A stretch of DNA of 57,036 nt from Streptosporangiaceae bacterium (GCA_019245115.1 JAFARZ010000432.1:1-57036); one strand, 5' to 3'; numbered from the stretch's first letter, positions 33,861-42,889 are shown. The notes: generated by a model not told the origin, from the letters alone. Program-made: numbers and translations.

Positions 33861-34838
33861 TCAGGCATTGGCCCGGCGGAGGCGTTCGGCTGCTTGTGCC
33901 CGGAGTGCATTGCTGGACAGGGTACCGCCCAGCCCCTCCCACACGTTATACGCGGCCATCCACAAGCTGGCCGCCCACGCGATTTCCTGCTCCACGGCAG
34001 TGAACATGCGCCCTCGGATGTCCTGATATGCCCTCAGGAACGCCTCGGAGCTTTCGACAGGCGCCAGCGCGGGCGGCCCGGCACTGGCGAACGCTCCACT
34101 CGCCGCTCCCGCCAGCGCCGCCTCCGGCTGCCATGCCAGGCTGTCCCAGTCGTGCACCGCCCACACCTGCTGGCCGTGCCAGCGCAGGTTCTGCGCCTCA
34201 AAGTCGGCGTGGCCCAGCACGCACGGCAGGCTGGCGGCCAGCAGCCGCCCGCGGGCCCGCACGGCGGTGTCCATGAGGCAGTCGGACACGGCGATCTGGT
34301 CGCGGTTGCCGAGGTAGTCGATCGCCGGCCACACGCCGGAATCTGTGTGGTCCCAGCGCACCCACGGCGGATTCGGCAGCGGTGGCGCGACGCTCACGTC
34401 AGCCAGTTCGGCCATCAGCCAGGCGAACACCTCCGCGCATTGCGCGGCTACCTCCGGTGAGTCTCCTTGCAGCACTTCGCCACCGGGCCGGAATTCCTCG
34501 GCATGCACCGCCAGCGAACCGGCACCGGCCACTGGCGTGAGGGGCCGGGCACACGGAAACCCGCGCTCAGCCATCCTGGCCTGCACCGCGACACACGATA
34601 CGGCCCGGCCATCATCAGCGCGGGCCTTGACCACGACCTCCGAACCGCCGGCCAACCGGAGTCCGAACACCATCGAGACCTGGTGCAGCTGGAACAGCAC
34701 GCCGGCGGGCTCGCTACCCAGGTGATCCACGCACCAAGCCGGCAGCCAGTCTGGCAGACCATCCAACGGCACAGGCACGAGTGTGTCACGGGCACCGAAC
34801 GCGCCGGAAGCACCGCGGAGACCTGGCGGGACGAGCAC
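33861..34838 (-). CDS. APH/choline-kinase-like phosphotransferase
   Basis: 325 residues with the aminoglycoside phosphotransferase fold. The catalytic loop is LGHADFEAQNLRWHG (HxDxxxxN form) and the metal-binding DWDS is in VWAVHDWDSLAWQPEAAL. The N-lobe lysine is in EVVVKARADD. Such proteins phosphorylate small hydroxyl compounds, including aminoglycosides and macrolides, or act in metabolism. Substrate cannot be read. The GTG start at 34838 leaves a 25-residue tail before the fold; a later start is possible. Convergent with the cyclase-family gene. Confidence 0.8.
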   Translation of the reverse strand: MLVPPGLRGASGAFGARDTLVPVPLDGLPDWLPAWCVDHLGSEPAGVLFQLHQVSMVFGLRLAGGSEVVVKARADDGRAVSCVAVQARMAERGFPCARPLTPVAGAGSLAVHAEEFRPGGEVLQGDSPEVAAQCAEVFAWLMAELADVSVAPPLPNPPWVRWDHTDSGVWPAIDYLGNRDQIAVSDCLMDTAVRARGRLLAASLPCVLGHADFEAQNLRWHGQQVWAVHDWDSLAWQPEAALAGAASGAFASAGPPALAPVESSEAFLRAYQDIRGRMFTAVEQEIAWAASLWMAAYNVWEGLGGTLSSNALRAQAAERLRRANA

Positions 34839-35020
34839 ACAACCTCCCGCAGAGGGAAACCGGACCGCATTCCCCTGTGCCGCACGCTGGGCACGCCGCC
34901 ACGCTTGCCTGACCGGCGGATCGGCAAGCTCCCGGAGGGCAGTGCTTCGGAACCTGACTGAGACCTGGCCGGACTTCCGGAATTTATCATTTTGTGATAG
35001 ACTGGTGGCAATCAGTTAGA

Positions 35021-35758
35021 GTGCGGCTTGTGATTAACACCAAGCCTCAGTCTTACGCGGACGGCGATACCGAGCTCGCCGGTGAGTTCTTTGTCGGCAC
35101 CGCCGAGCCAAGCGGGTGCCGGGCGGGTGTCATGCTCGTGCACGGCGGCGCCGGACTCGATGATCACGCCAGGCAGCAAGCCCGCCGCTACGCGGAGCTC
35201 GGCTACGTCGTGCTCGCGTGCGACATGCTCGGCCGCGACATCGCTGGCGGGCCGCGGGAGCAGATCATCGCGCTCCTCACCCAGATGCGCGATGACCCTG
35301 ACCGCCTGGTCCGCCGGGCACGAGCCGGCCTGGATCTTCTGTCCCGGGTCCAGGCCACCGGCGAGCGGATGGCGGTCGTCGGGTTCTGCTTCGGCGGCCT
35401 GGTCGCGCTCCAGCTCGCCCGGTCCGGTGCACCGATCGCAGCGGCGGTGAGCATCCACGGCAGCCTGGCCGCCCGCGTCCACGCCGGGCCCGGCCAGGTG
35501 CGGGCGCGGCTGCTCGTGTGCCACGGCGCTATGGACCCGCACGTCCCGCTCGCCGACGTCACCGCGTTCGCCGAGGAGATGAACGCCGCCGGCGCGGACT
35601 GGCAGCTGAACATGTACGGCGGTGCCCAGCACGGCTTCACCCACACCGATGCCAAGCCCGGCGCGACCCCTGGCATCGCCTACCACGAGCAGGCCGACAC
35701 CCTCTCGTTCGCCGCCGCCCGCGACTTCCTCGCCCGCGCGTTCGGCAACACCCGGTAA
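35021..35758 (+). CDS. Dienelactone hydrolase family protein
   Basis: About 245 residues. Alpha/beta-hydrolase with the cysteine nucleophile motif GFCFGG, the acid in AMDPHVPL and His in GAQHGFTH: the Cys-Asp-His triad of dienelactone hydrolase. The oxyanion-side segment GVMLVHGGAGLDDHARQQAR is typical. Several GTG codons could start it (34994, 35021, 35030) and none has a good ribosome site; TAGACT at 34998-35003 hints at a leaderless transcript. Standalone, convergent with the STAND/DnaJ_C gene (nine bases between stops). Substrate unknown. Confidence 0.85.
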   Translation: MRLVINTKPQSYADGDTELAGEFFVGTAEPSGCRAGVMLVHGGAGLDDHARQQARRYAELGYVVLACDMLGRDIAGGPREQIIALLTQMRDDPDRLVRRARAGLDLLSRVQATGERMAVVGFCFGGLVALQLARSGAPIAAAVSIHGSLAARVHAGPGQVRARLLVCHGAMDPHVPLADVTAFAEEMNAAGADWQLNMYGGAQHGFTHTDAKPGATPGIAYHEQADTLSFAAARDFLARAFGNTR

Positions 35759-35767
35759 GCGCGCGGC

Positions 35768-38700
35768 CTACGTCCGGCCGGGGGCTGAATGGTTGATAAG
35801 AGCGGCTCGCAAGGCAGCTACGTCGGCGTCCTTCGTTATCTTTGTTGATACGAGAAGGTCGCCTCTCGTGCTGTCGGGCCGGCGGACGCCTTGGGAGGCT
35901 ACCCGGAATATCCGGCCGTCGGGGGTTTCCCGGGGGATGCGTAGCGTAATGGGCCGTCCGTCAGCGAGCGGGACTTGGACGTCGGCACCGTCAGCTGCCT
36001 CAGCGCGGGAGAGCGGGACGGTGATGATCAGGTTGTCGCCATCGCGGCTGAACACCTTGTGCGGCTGAACGCGTATCGTCACGTACAGATCGCCTGGCGG
36101 TCCGTCGCCGGGGCCGGGAGATCCTTGTCCCCGGAACCGGATCCGTTGCCCATCGTGAACGCTCGCCCGTAGCCGGGTAGTTACTGTCCGGGAGACGCTG
36201 GGCAGATGGAGCGAAACAACCGTGCCGAAGATGGCCTGCTCGAATGACAGCGTGGCCTCGGCTTGGATGTCGGCACCGCGCTGACTCTCTTCTGGTATGC
36301 CCAGGTTGCGGCGGACCCGATGGGCTTCGTCGAGGTAAGCGCGGAATGTTTCAGGCTGCCGGTCCGTCAGCCGGCTGAAGATGCCGATCGCCTCCGTGAT
36401 GGCTGCCCGCGAGCGTGCCGTGTCCGCCGGCACGGCCGCGTATGCGCTCGCCTGGATGACCAGTGTTCTAGCGAGGTCTGCCTGGTATACCGCCGGGCTG
36501 GTCGCAGCCAGCCGCCGATGTATGCCGATGGATTCCGCGAGGGCGGCCAGGCCTTCGTCTCTGCGCCCTACCATCGGGAGCACCATGCCGAGACTGCCGA
36601 GTTCCGCAGCGAGGCCGGGTTCATGTGCCGCCGGATTGGCTTGTGCCAGCCGCCTGCCCATAGAGACCGCCTCTTCGGCGGAAGTCACGGCCTCGTTCCA
36701 CCGGCCGACCAGAAACAGCCGGGTACCGAGGTTGTAGATGATCCGGGCGAGTTCCGGCTCGTATGCGGCCGGATTGGCGGCGGCCAGCCGCCGGCATATT
36801 CCGGTGGCTTCCTCGGCAGGCGCCACGGCCTCGCCTTTGCGTCGGCCATTCTCTGTCTCGGCCAGGCAGCCGCTGAGGTTGTCTAGCGCTATGGCGAGCG
36901 TGGGCTCGTGCAGGGCCGGGTTTTCCGGTACCAGTCTGCGCAGGATCTGCACCGCTTCCTCTGTCGGTGCCAGTGCCTGATCGCGCTGTCCCGCCTGCCG
37001 CAGGCATCTGCCATATGTATTCAGCGCGGCGACAAGGTCCGGCTCGTATGCGACCGGGTTGGCACCAGCCAACCGCCGGTCAATCGCAACCGCCTCCTCA
37101 GCGGCCCGCAGCGCCTCCGCGTTACGCGCCTCGCCTATCAACTGGTTGCCGAGGTTGTTTAGCGCACCCGCCAGGTCCGGCTCATACTCGGCTGGGTTAG
37201 CCATGGCGAGCCGACGGCGGATCGCGACGTCCTCCTCGGCAGCCCGGATGGCCTCATCCGACCGTCCGGCTTGCCGGAGAAAGGCGCCTAGGCTGTCCAG
37301 CGCTGAGCCGAGGCTGTGCTCGTAGGTGACCGGGTCGGCCTTGGCCAGCCGCCGGTACGCGGCGACCGCCTCCTCAGCGGCCAGGATGCCCTCCTCTCGC
37401 CGCCCGGTTTCGTGCAGGCAGGTGCCCAGAAGGCTCAACGCTCCGGCTCGATGAGGCGCATATGTCTCTGGATTGGCCGCGGCCAGCCGCCGGAAGATAT
37501 CGACCGCCTCTTGGGCCAGCGCCACAGCGCGGTCCCGCCATCCCGCTCTCCGCAGATGGACGCCGAGGTTAACGAGCGCCCTTGCGAGGTCAGGTTCATG
37601 CGCGGTCGCGTCGGCCTGAGCGAGGCCCCGCCAGTAACGCACGCTATCCTGGGCGGCGTCGACGGCTTCTTGATCTAGCCCCGCATGCGACAGGCGCATC
37701 GCCAGGTTGTCGAGAACACCTACCTTGTCGAGTGGGTCCCGGGTTGTGGCGAGGTGCTGATCGGCGAGCCGCCGCGTGACCGCGGCGATCCCGGCGTCAA
37801 GGTCGGTATGACGGCCGTCGGGGAAGTGCGCCGCGATGGCCTCAAGCAGCGCCACCGGCGCGGTGGGCAGTTCGGCTAGCGCGGTCAGCGCGGCGCTGCC
37901 GGCCCGCATGGCCAGCTCGGGGTCGCGGCGCAGCAGCGGGTACAGGTGCCGGCTGCCGACATGCGGCCAGCGGGCCGTCGCAGCGGCGAGGAAGGTGACG
38001 GCACGGGGCGTGTATGGCGGCGCCTGGGCGGCGGCCGGTGTCAGGAGGGTGACGGGAGCGGCGGCACTCCACGGGTCGGGCGGGTGGTCGTTGAGATCGT
38101 GGCCGGGCAGGGCGAGGGCGAGGAAGTCTTCGGCGAGCCTGTCTGGGTAAAGCGGTTCGAGGACCGTGCTCGCGCCGGGGTCGGCGGGTGGGTAGCAGAC
38201 ACTGTGATCGGACAGGATGCGGCTGGCGGGAACGCCTAGGTTGAGTCTGCTCAGGAGGTTAGATCCTTCTTGGTGGTTGACGGCACCGGTGAGCGCGGCG
38301 GTGAAGACCGCGCGTGCCATCACGCTGGGCGGGGTGTCAAACTCCAGTCCCTCCTTCCGGTTCTCGTGCAGCCGCCTCCAGTGCGCACTCTCACGGTCCA
38401 GCAGGTATGTGGTGAGGCCTGCCATTTCCGCCGGTGCTCGGTCGTTTCGCGCGGCGGCGTCGACCGCGACCAGGGCTGCCATGTGCACGGCCAGCGTGAG
38501 GCCGAACTCCGGGTGATCGAGTGAACCGGGAGGCGAGATCCCGCTCGGGTCGGCGATTCCGTAGTGGCTGCCGAACGCACTGCGGGCGACGGTGAACATG
38601 CGCAGCCGTCCGCCTGGTTCATCCGGCAGCGGCGCCAGGAGCTGGTCATCGGTATCAGCCTGATGGTTATCCAGTCCGGCCCGCACCGCAGGCCACGCAT

Positions 38701-39274
38701 ACGCGGTGCGGGCGACCAGCAGCAGCCGGGCCGGAACCTCCCGGTACAGCAGGGCGTTGCTGAACAGCCATGCAAGGTGGGAGGCCGGCCATCTGTCGGC
38801 GTAGTCGACGACCAGCAGCACCCCCGCGGCATCCTGAAGGCGCAGATCCTGACTGCCCGGAGGATCCAGCACGGATCCGGGACCATGGGCAGCGGTGATT
38901 ACCTTCCAGTTGGCTGCGGCGCTCTGCCGGGCGAATGCGTCGGCGAGCCGGGTCTTGCCCTGGCCGCCGGGGGCATGCAGCCACCTGGCCGACAGCCGGG
39001 ATCCGCCGGCGTCCCGCCAGCTCGCCAGGCTTTCCAGCTCCTGGTCGCGTCCAGTGAAGCCGACGACGGCGTACCGGGCATTGAGCATCCGGCTGGGCTG
39101 CTCCAGCAGCCAGGCGATACCCGGCTTCGGATGCGGACGGTACGACCGCAGCAGGTAGACCGGACCCCGGTCGGCGAACACGTGCAAGTCCGCGCCAATG
39201 ACCCCGTACGCGAAGCCGCTGACAGCGGTCACGTGCTGCGCGATCCGCGGTTCAGGCTGTTCCGCCCTGGTCAT
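35768..39274 (-). CDS. STAND ATPase-TPR protein with C-terminal DnaJ substrate-binding domain
   Basis: 1168 residues. Residues 1-60 include a short Gly-punctuated motif, HVTAVSGFAYGVIGADLHVF (14-33). The STAND NTPase follows, with P-loop PGGQGKT (102-108) and Walker B GVLLVVDYAD, then helices to ~490 and about eleven TPRs of ~43 residues (~500-980, e.g. LGAFLRQAGRSDEAIRAAEE). The last ~165 residues match the C-terminal barrels of DnaJ/CbpA: LSFEQAIFGTVVSL, VHDGQRIRFRGQGSPG, GDLYVTIRVQPHKVFSRDGD, TPDGRIFRVASQGV and TRGDLLV. No J domain (HPD) and no zinc finger. It follows a small two-TM gene by 42 bases, evidently one operon. Probable sensor-effector of defence or stress signalling; role not established. 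Confidence 0.85.
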   Translation of the reverse strand: MTRAEQPEPRIAQHVTAVSGFAYGVIGADLHVFADRGPVYLLRSYRPHPKPGIAWLLEQPSRMLNARYAVVGFTGRDQELESLASWRDAGGSRLSARWLHAPGGQGKTRLADAFARQSAAANWKVITAAHGPGSVLDPPGSQDLRLQDAAGVLLVVDYADRWPASHLAWLFSNALLYREVPARLLLVARTAYAWPAVRAGLDNHQADTDDQLLAPLPDEPGGRLRMFTVARSAFGSHYGIADPSGISPPGSLDHPEFGLTLAVHMAALVAVDAAARNDRAPAEMAGLTTYLLDRESAHWRRLHENRKEGLEFDTPPSVMARAVFTAALTGAVNHQEGSNLLSRLNLGVPASRILSDHSVCYPPADPGASTVLEPLYPDRLAEDFLALALPGHDLNDHPPDPWSAAAPVTLLTPAAAQAPPYTPRAVTFLAAATARWPHVGSRHLYPLLRRDPELAMRAGSAALTALAELPTAPVALLEAIAAHFPDGRHTDLDAGIAAVTRRLADQHLATTRDPLDKVGVLDNLAMRLSHAGLDQEAVDAAQDSVRYWRGLAQADATAHEPDLARALVNLGVHLRRAGWRDRAVALAQEAVDIFRRLAAANPETYAPHRAGALSLLGTCLHETGRREEGILAAEEAVAAYRRLAKADPVTYEHSLGSALDSLGAFLRQAGRSDEAIRAAEEDVAIRRRLAMANPAEYEPDLAGALNNLGNQLIGEARNAEALRAAEEAVAIDRRLAGANPVAYEPDLVAALNTYGRCLRQAGQRDQALAPTEEAVQILRRLVPENPALHEPTLAIALDNLSGCLAETENGRRKGEAVAPAEEATGICRRLAAANPAAYEPELARIIYNLGTRLFLVGRWNEAVTSAEEAVSMGRRLAQANPAAHEPGLAAELGSLGMVLPMVGRRDEGLAALAESIGIHRRLAATSPAVYQADLARTLVIQASAYAAVPADTARSRAAITEAIGIFSRLTDRQPETFRAYLDEAHRVRRNLGIPEESQRGADIQAEATLSFEQAIFGTVVSLHLPSVSRTVTTRLRASVHDGQRIRFRGQGSPGPGDGPPGDLYVTIRVQPHKVFSRDGDNLIITVPLSRAEAADGADVQVPLADGRPITLRIPRETPDGRIFRVASQGVRRPDSTRGDLLVSTKITKDADVAALRAALINHSAPGRT

Positions 39275-39316
39275 GACGGCCGCTTCTGCTCCTCATCCGC
39301 AGGGATCTGATCGTGC

Positions 39317-39676
39317 TTACCGATGCGGACCGGCCTGCGTGGGCTCCCCATGGTTGAATACATCCCCGCCCAGCGCCCCCGACGCAACCGAGCCCGGTCC
39401 CGCAGCGATGATGTTCTGCCGCACAATGCCCACAGTGGTGACCCGCGCGCTCTCCCCGTCGGCACTACTCTCTGTCGAGCCGCATGCTGAGTCCGCGTGG
39501 CGGTCTAGCCAGTAACTCAACCCCATTCCAGCTACCATCAGCAGAGCGAACACGACAAACGCTGGAGTTACCCGGCTCGTCACCCGGTTCCCCACGACAC
39601 CGGCGATCGCGGACACCGCGAACGTTACGGCCGCGCATACCGACAGACGACGGGCCCGGCTCCCGGCAACACGCAT
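39317..39676 (-). CDS. Small two-TM protein with C-terminal Gly-rich motif, partner of the STAND protein
   Basis: 119 residues. Start ATG six bases after GGGAG. Two membrane helices (residues ~11-30 and ~37-57), a short acidic linker, then a tail reading QNIIAAGPGSVASGALGGDV followed by FNHG (88-110). The tail resembles the motif at the N-terminus of the next protein (VTAVSGFAYGVIGADL): both have [AV]SG, small residues with regular Gly, then GD/AD and hydrophobic-His/Asn. Pairs in which an effector's C-terminus and a STAND protein's N-terminus share an amyloid-type motif are known from bacteria and fungi. Here that reading is inference. It may be a membrane effector triggered by the STAND protein. 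Confidence 0.7.
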   Translation of the reverse strand: MRVAGSRARRLSVCAAVTFAVSAIAGVVGNRVTSRVTPAFVVFALLMVAGMGLSYWLDRHADSACGSTESSADGESARVTTVGIVRQNIIAAGPGSVASGALGGDVFNHGEPTQAGPHR

Positions 39677-40007
39677 GGCAATCTCCCAAAGCTGATTGAT
39701 ACGTCCAATTATGCTCCGTTCCGGACACGTGACAGCTTGTGGCGTCGGGCCGCAGGTCCCGACCATGCCGAGCCATCGCCGCCGCGGCGATCATCGCTTC
39801 CTCCCGCCGTCATCGTGAGGTCATCCCCATCCGTCTGCGCGCATTTCCGGCCTCCTCGGCTGCTCGTTCTGTAGCTGGATGTTCCGTTTTCGCCCATTAC
39901 GGGCGGGAAGGGTTGACATTCCCGCCTTCCGGTCGTAACAATCCATAATCATACGCTTACATTGAGTCATCGACTAGATCGTCCCACCGGAAGGCCGGGA
40001 ACCGCAA
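39677..40007. other. Divergent region between STAND operon and diguanylate cyclase gene
   Basis: 331 bases without a gene. It contains a GGGCGGGAA/TTCCCGCC inverted repeat around TTGACA (39901-39926) and a candidate promoter for the plus strand. No clear minus-strand promoter seen. Confidence 0.5.
39913..39941 (+). promoter_or_regulatory. Candidate promoter of the diguanylate cyclase gene
   Basis: TTGACA (39913-39918), 17 bases, TAACAA (39936-39941), upstream of the GTG at 40008. The -35 box lies within the loop of an inverted repeat GGCGGGAA/TTCCCGCC, which may be an operator. Confidence 0.4.
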
Positions 40008-41291
40008 GTGACGCAGGAAGCCGCCATCCGAGCCTGGCAATGGCCGGCCGCGCGATGGGCTGTCTGGCAGCTGACGCGGCGGCTGAGGCTGCTGGTGACC
40101 GCAGTGATCGCCTGCTATGCGGCTGTGCTCGCAGCTGCGGCGGCGAGCCTGCATCTGCGGCCCGGTGATCTGACGGCGTACGCCACCCTGCTCGGGTTCG
40201 GCATCATCACGGTGGAGCTGACCCGGCGCTCCGGTGAGCCGGCCGGGCTCGTCAAAGACCTGCACGCGGTCTGGTACCTGCCCGCCGCCATCGTGCTGCC
40301 CCCGCTGTACGGGCTGGCCGCGCCGGTCCCTGTGCTGGTGCTCAGCCAGTTGCGGGTCCGCCGCGCCCTGATGCACCGCCGGGTGTTCACCGCCGCGGCG
40401 ATCGGCCTGTCCCTGGCTGCCGCGTCGCTGGCCTTCCATGCCGCAGTCGGCCCGTTCGCGGCGAGCCTGTCCGGGCCGGCCAGCCCGCAGCTGCGGTGGG
40501 CGTTCCTCGTAGCCTGCTGCGCGGCGCTGCGCACCATGATCAACAAGTTCCTGGTCGTGGCGGCGATCAAGGGCTCGGAACCGGCCGCCAGCGTGCGCCA
40601 GCTCGCGTGGGGCCGCGAGGTGCTCTACAACGACGTCACGGAGCTGTGCCTGTCGGTAATCGTCGCGTTCGCGGTCGCCCACGTCGCGCTAATGATCACG
40701 TTCGCGCTACCGTTCGTGATCTTGCTGCAGCGCTCGTTCCGTCACGCCCAGCTGGTCGACCAGGCCCGCATCGACGGCAAGACCGGCCTGCTCAATGCCG
40801 CCGCCTGGCAGCGCGAAGCCCACACTGAAGTCACCCGAGCGGCGCGCGCCGGCGCGCCGCTGTGCCTGGCCATGATCGATATTGATCACTTCAAGCAGGT
40901 CAACGACACCTACGGGCACCTCGCCGGGGACGCGGCGCTGGCCGCCCTCGCGGCCGCCACCCGCGCCCTGCTCCGCGACTACGACATCGTCGGCAGGTTC
41001 GGCGGCGAGGAATTCGCCGTCCTCCTGCCGGATACCGCCATCACCGATGCCGGCACGGTCACCGAACGGCTGCGCGCCAAGCTCAGCCAGATCACCTTCC
41101 TCGCCAGGACCGCCAGCGGTATCCAGCTGCCGCTCCAGGTCACTGTCTCGATCGGAGTCGCCGCTCTCAGCACATCCCGCCGCGACCTGGATGAGCTCAT
41201 CGCCGCCGCCGACCTTGCCCTCTACCGAGCTAAGGCCGACGGCCGCAACCTGGTACGCCTAGCCGACGACGCCAGCGCCCCCGCATCCTGA
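40008..41291 (+). CDS. Membrane-bound diguanylate cyclase (GGDEF)
   Basis: 427 residues. The N-terminal ~250 residues hold about six hydrophobic helices, an unnamed membrane sensor. The GGDEF domain starts DGKTGLLNAAAWQREA and carries the metal/GTP segment LAMIDIDHFKQVNDTYGHLAGD and the active site RFGGEEFAVLLP. RDYD lies just upstream in the position of the RxxD inhibitory site, so product inhibition is likely. It makes cyclic di-GMP, which controls development in related actinomycetes. No EAL domain. The GTG start at 40008 lies after a purine-rich stretch. Standalone. Confidence 0.9.
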   Translation: MTQEAAIRAWQWPAARWAVWQLTRRLRLLVTAVIACYAAVLAAAAASLHLRPGDLTAYATLLGFGIITVELTRRSGEPAGLVKDLHAVWYLPAAIVLPPLYGLAAPVPVLVLSQLRVRRALMHRRVFTAAAIGLSLAAASLAFHAAVGPFAASLSGPASPQLRWAFLVACCAALRTMINKFLVVAAIKGSEPAASVRQLAWGREVLYNDVTELCLSVIVAFAVAHVALMITFALPFVILLQRSFRHAQLVDQARIDGKTGLLNAAAWQREAHTEVTRAARAGAPLCLAMIDIDHFKQVNDTYGHLAGDAALAALAAATRALLRDYDIVGRFGGEEFAVLLPDTAITDAGTVTERLRAKLSQITFLARTASGIQLPLQVTVSIGVAALSTSRRDLDELIAAADLALYRAKADGRNLVRLADDASAPAS

Positions 41292-41525
41292 TCCCAGTAC
41301 GAACGCGGGTTCCCGCAGCGACAGGCACAGACTGACGGCACCCGGGTTCACGACAACCCGCGGCCGGAGCCGCCGGTTTGCTCATCCCGCGGCTGGCGCC
41401 TGGTACCGGCGGGCGCAGACCGGGGGCCTGGCCGCGGCCAGCCGGCGATAACGACAGCCGGCGCCGGGAACCCGCCTGTCCCGGAGCAAGCACCCAGACG
41501 TTCCCAAATCAGGAGGAGACACACA

Positions 41526-41605
41526 ATGGCAGCCACCAGCCAGCCGCAAGGGCAGGCGCCGGGCGCTCACGCGGACAGCCCAGGCGATGTTCCGGTCTCA
41601 CGGCC
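41526..41605 (+). pseudogene. Orphan 5' gene end cut at a junction
   Basis: A strong ribosome site, AGGAGGAG, stands eight bases before ATG 41526. The first ~25 codons (MAATSQPQGQAPGAHADSPG) look like a disordered coding N-terminus. Further on, the frame only reads the antisense of the membrane gene at 41567-41881. This suggests a gene cut off by a rearrangement. The break is placed by eye. Confidence 0.4.
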
Positions 41606-41881
41606 ATGCGGAACTGGCGGTCGTCGTGGCATCGTCGCGATTATCAGGGCAAGCGGGCCGGCCAGTGTAAGAATGGCCTGCCAGTTGAAGGCCTCGATTT
41701 TCGTGCTTGTCTTCCACGTTCCCTTTGCAAGTTCATTTGCCGTTTTGGCGGCGCCTCTGCCGCCCACGAAGAAGCTGGCGATCAGAAGGACAGCGGCGGC
41801 CGCAGTGAAACCGTAGAAGACACCCGAGAATTTGAAGTTCTGCTGGATGTACGTGAACAGTGCCACGCCGCCCGCGAGCAC
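41567..41881 (-). CDS. Small membrane protein, possibly truncated
   Basis: 104 residues with two or three hydrophobic segments (VALFTYIQQNF preceded by LAG; FYGFTAAAAVLLIASFFVGG; FNWQAILTLAGPLALIIATM). The reading frame upstream of the GTG start still looks coding (DTATLA before VLAGG) but ends at a stop without another start codon. It may therefore have lost its true N-terminus. Its last ~20 residues (PRRPPVPHGRETGTSPGLSA) overlap the orphan 5' end on the other strand. I do not recognise the family. Confidence 0.5.
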   Translation of the reverse strand: MLAGGVALFTYIQQNFKFSGVFYGFTAAAAVLLIASFFVGGRGAAKTANELAKGTWKTSTKIEAFNWQAILTLAGPLALIIATMPRRPPVPHGRETGTSPGLSA

Positions 41882-42024
41882 GGCGAGTGTCGCGGTGTCA
41901 CAGTGAGCCTGTCCTCAGCACGGCTGGCCCTAACGCGCATTCGACTCCGGATAAGAATGTCGCGAGCTGGGGGTCCCTTCCGACCGTTCATTACATTAAG
42001 CTGCCTTAGCATAGGGTTGACAGC

Positions 42025-42762
42025 ATGACGCTGCGGCTTGTTCAGATTGCGATGGATGCCCGGGATGACGCCGCGGTCGGCCGGTTCTGGGCGGAGGCGC
42101 TCGGCTGGGGTGTTTCCAGCGAGGAACCCGGCGTGACCAACGTCGAACCCGTGGGCTTCGTCTATCCCGATCCCGTCGCCGTCTGCATCGACGTCATTGC
42201 CGTCCCGGAACCCAAGACGGTGAAGAACCGCGTGCACCTCGACCTCGCCACCACGTCCGCGGCCCATCAGGCGGAACTGGTCGCGCGCCTGTGCGATCTC
42301 GGCGCGACGCCCGCCGACGTGGGCCAGGGCGACGTCTCATGGACGGTCCTGGCCGACCCGGAGGGCAACGAGTTCTGCGTGCTGGCGCCATGGCCGGGCG
42401 GCCGGGACACCGGGCCGGTGGCCGCGGTGACGGTTGACTGCGTGGACCCGCGGGCCATGGCCCGGTTCTGGGACGAGGCGATGGACTGGACCCTGCACGA
42501 GGTGACCGGCGATCACGCGGTGCTGCGCTCCGCCAAGGGTGTCGGGCCGTATCTCCAGTTCCTTCGCACGCCCGGCGTGAAGACCGTGAAGAACCGCGTC
42601 CATCTCGACCTGCGGCCCTACCCCGGTGACGATCAGGCGGCGGAGGTGGCCCGGCTGCGGGCTCTCGGCGCCACCGATATGGACGTCGGCCAGGGTGACG
42701 TGCCATGGACGTGCCTGGCCGACCCGGAGGGCAACGAGTTCGACGTCCTCACCCCGCGCTGA
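42025..42762 (+). CDS. Two-domain VOC (glyoxalase-like) protein
   Basis: 245 residues made of two tandem VOC modules (1-125, 128-245). Each has FW(A/D)EA, a KTVKNRVHLDL strand, a GQGDV.WT segment and ADPEGNEF at the end. The HLD and E positions are the usual metal ligands. VOC proteins include dioxygenases, glyoxalases and antibiotic-binding proteins; the Glyoxalase_6-like repeat gives no specific substrate. Standalone; a strong bidirectional hairpin separates it from the convergent alpha-galactosidase gene. Confidence 0.85.
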   Translation: MTLRLVQIAMDARDDAAVGRFWAEALGWGVSSEEPGVTNVEPVGFVYPDPVAVCIDVIAVPEPKTVKNRVHLDLATTSAAHQAELVARLCDLGATPADVGQGDVSWTVLADPEGNEFCVLAPWPGGRDTGPVAAVTVDCVDPRAMARFWDEAMDWTLHEVTGDHAVLRSAKGVGPYLQFLRTPGVKTVKNRVHLDLRPYPGDDQAAEVARLRALGATDMDVGQGDVPWTCLADPEGNEFDVLTPR

Positions 42763-42815
42763 AACTATCTGCTGTGACGATGGGACGGCGCCTACTGGGG
42801 GGCCAGCGCTGAGAA

Positions 42816-42864
42816 GGCCGCGGACAGGCACAGGCGCGTTCGCATCTGGTACCTGTCCGCGGCC
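42816..42864. terminator. Bidirectional terminator hairpin
   Basis: Perfect 13-bp arms GGCCGCGGACAGG (42816-42828) and its complement (42852-42864) around a 23-base loop, between the convergent VOC and alpha-galactosidase genes. Confidence 0.7.
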
Positions 42865-42889
42865 AGCGGACCTGGGATGAGGACCTTCG

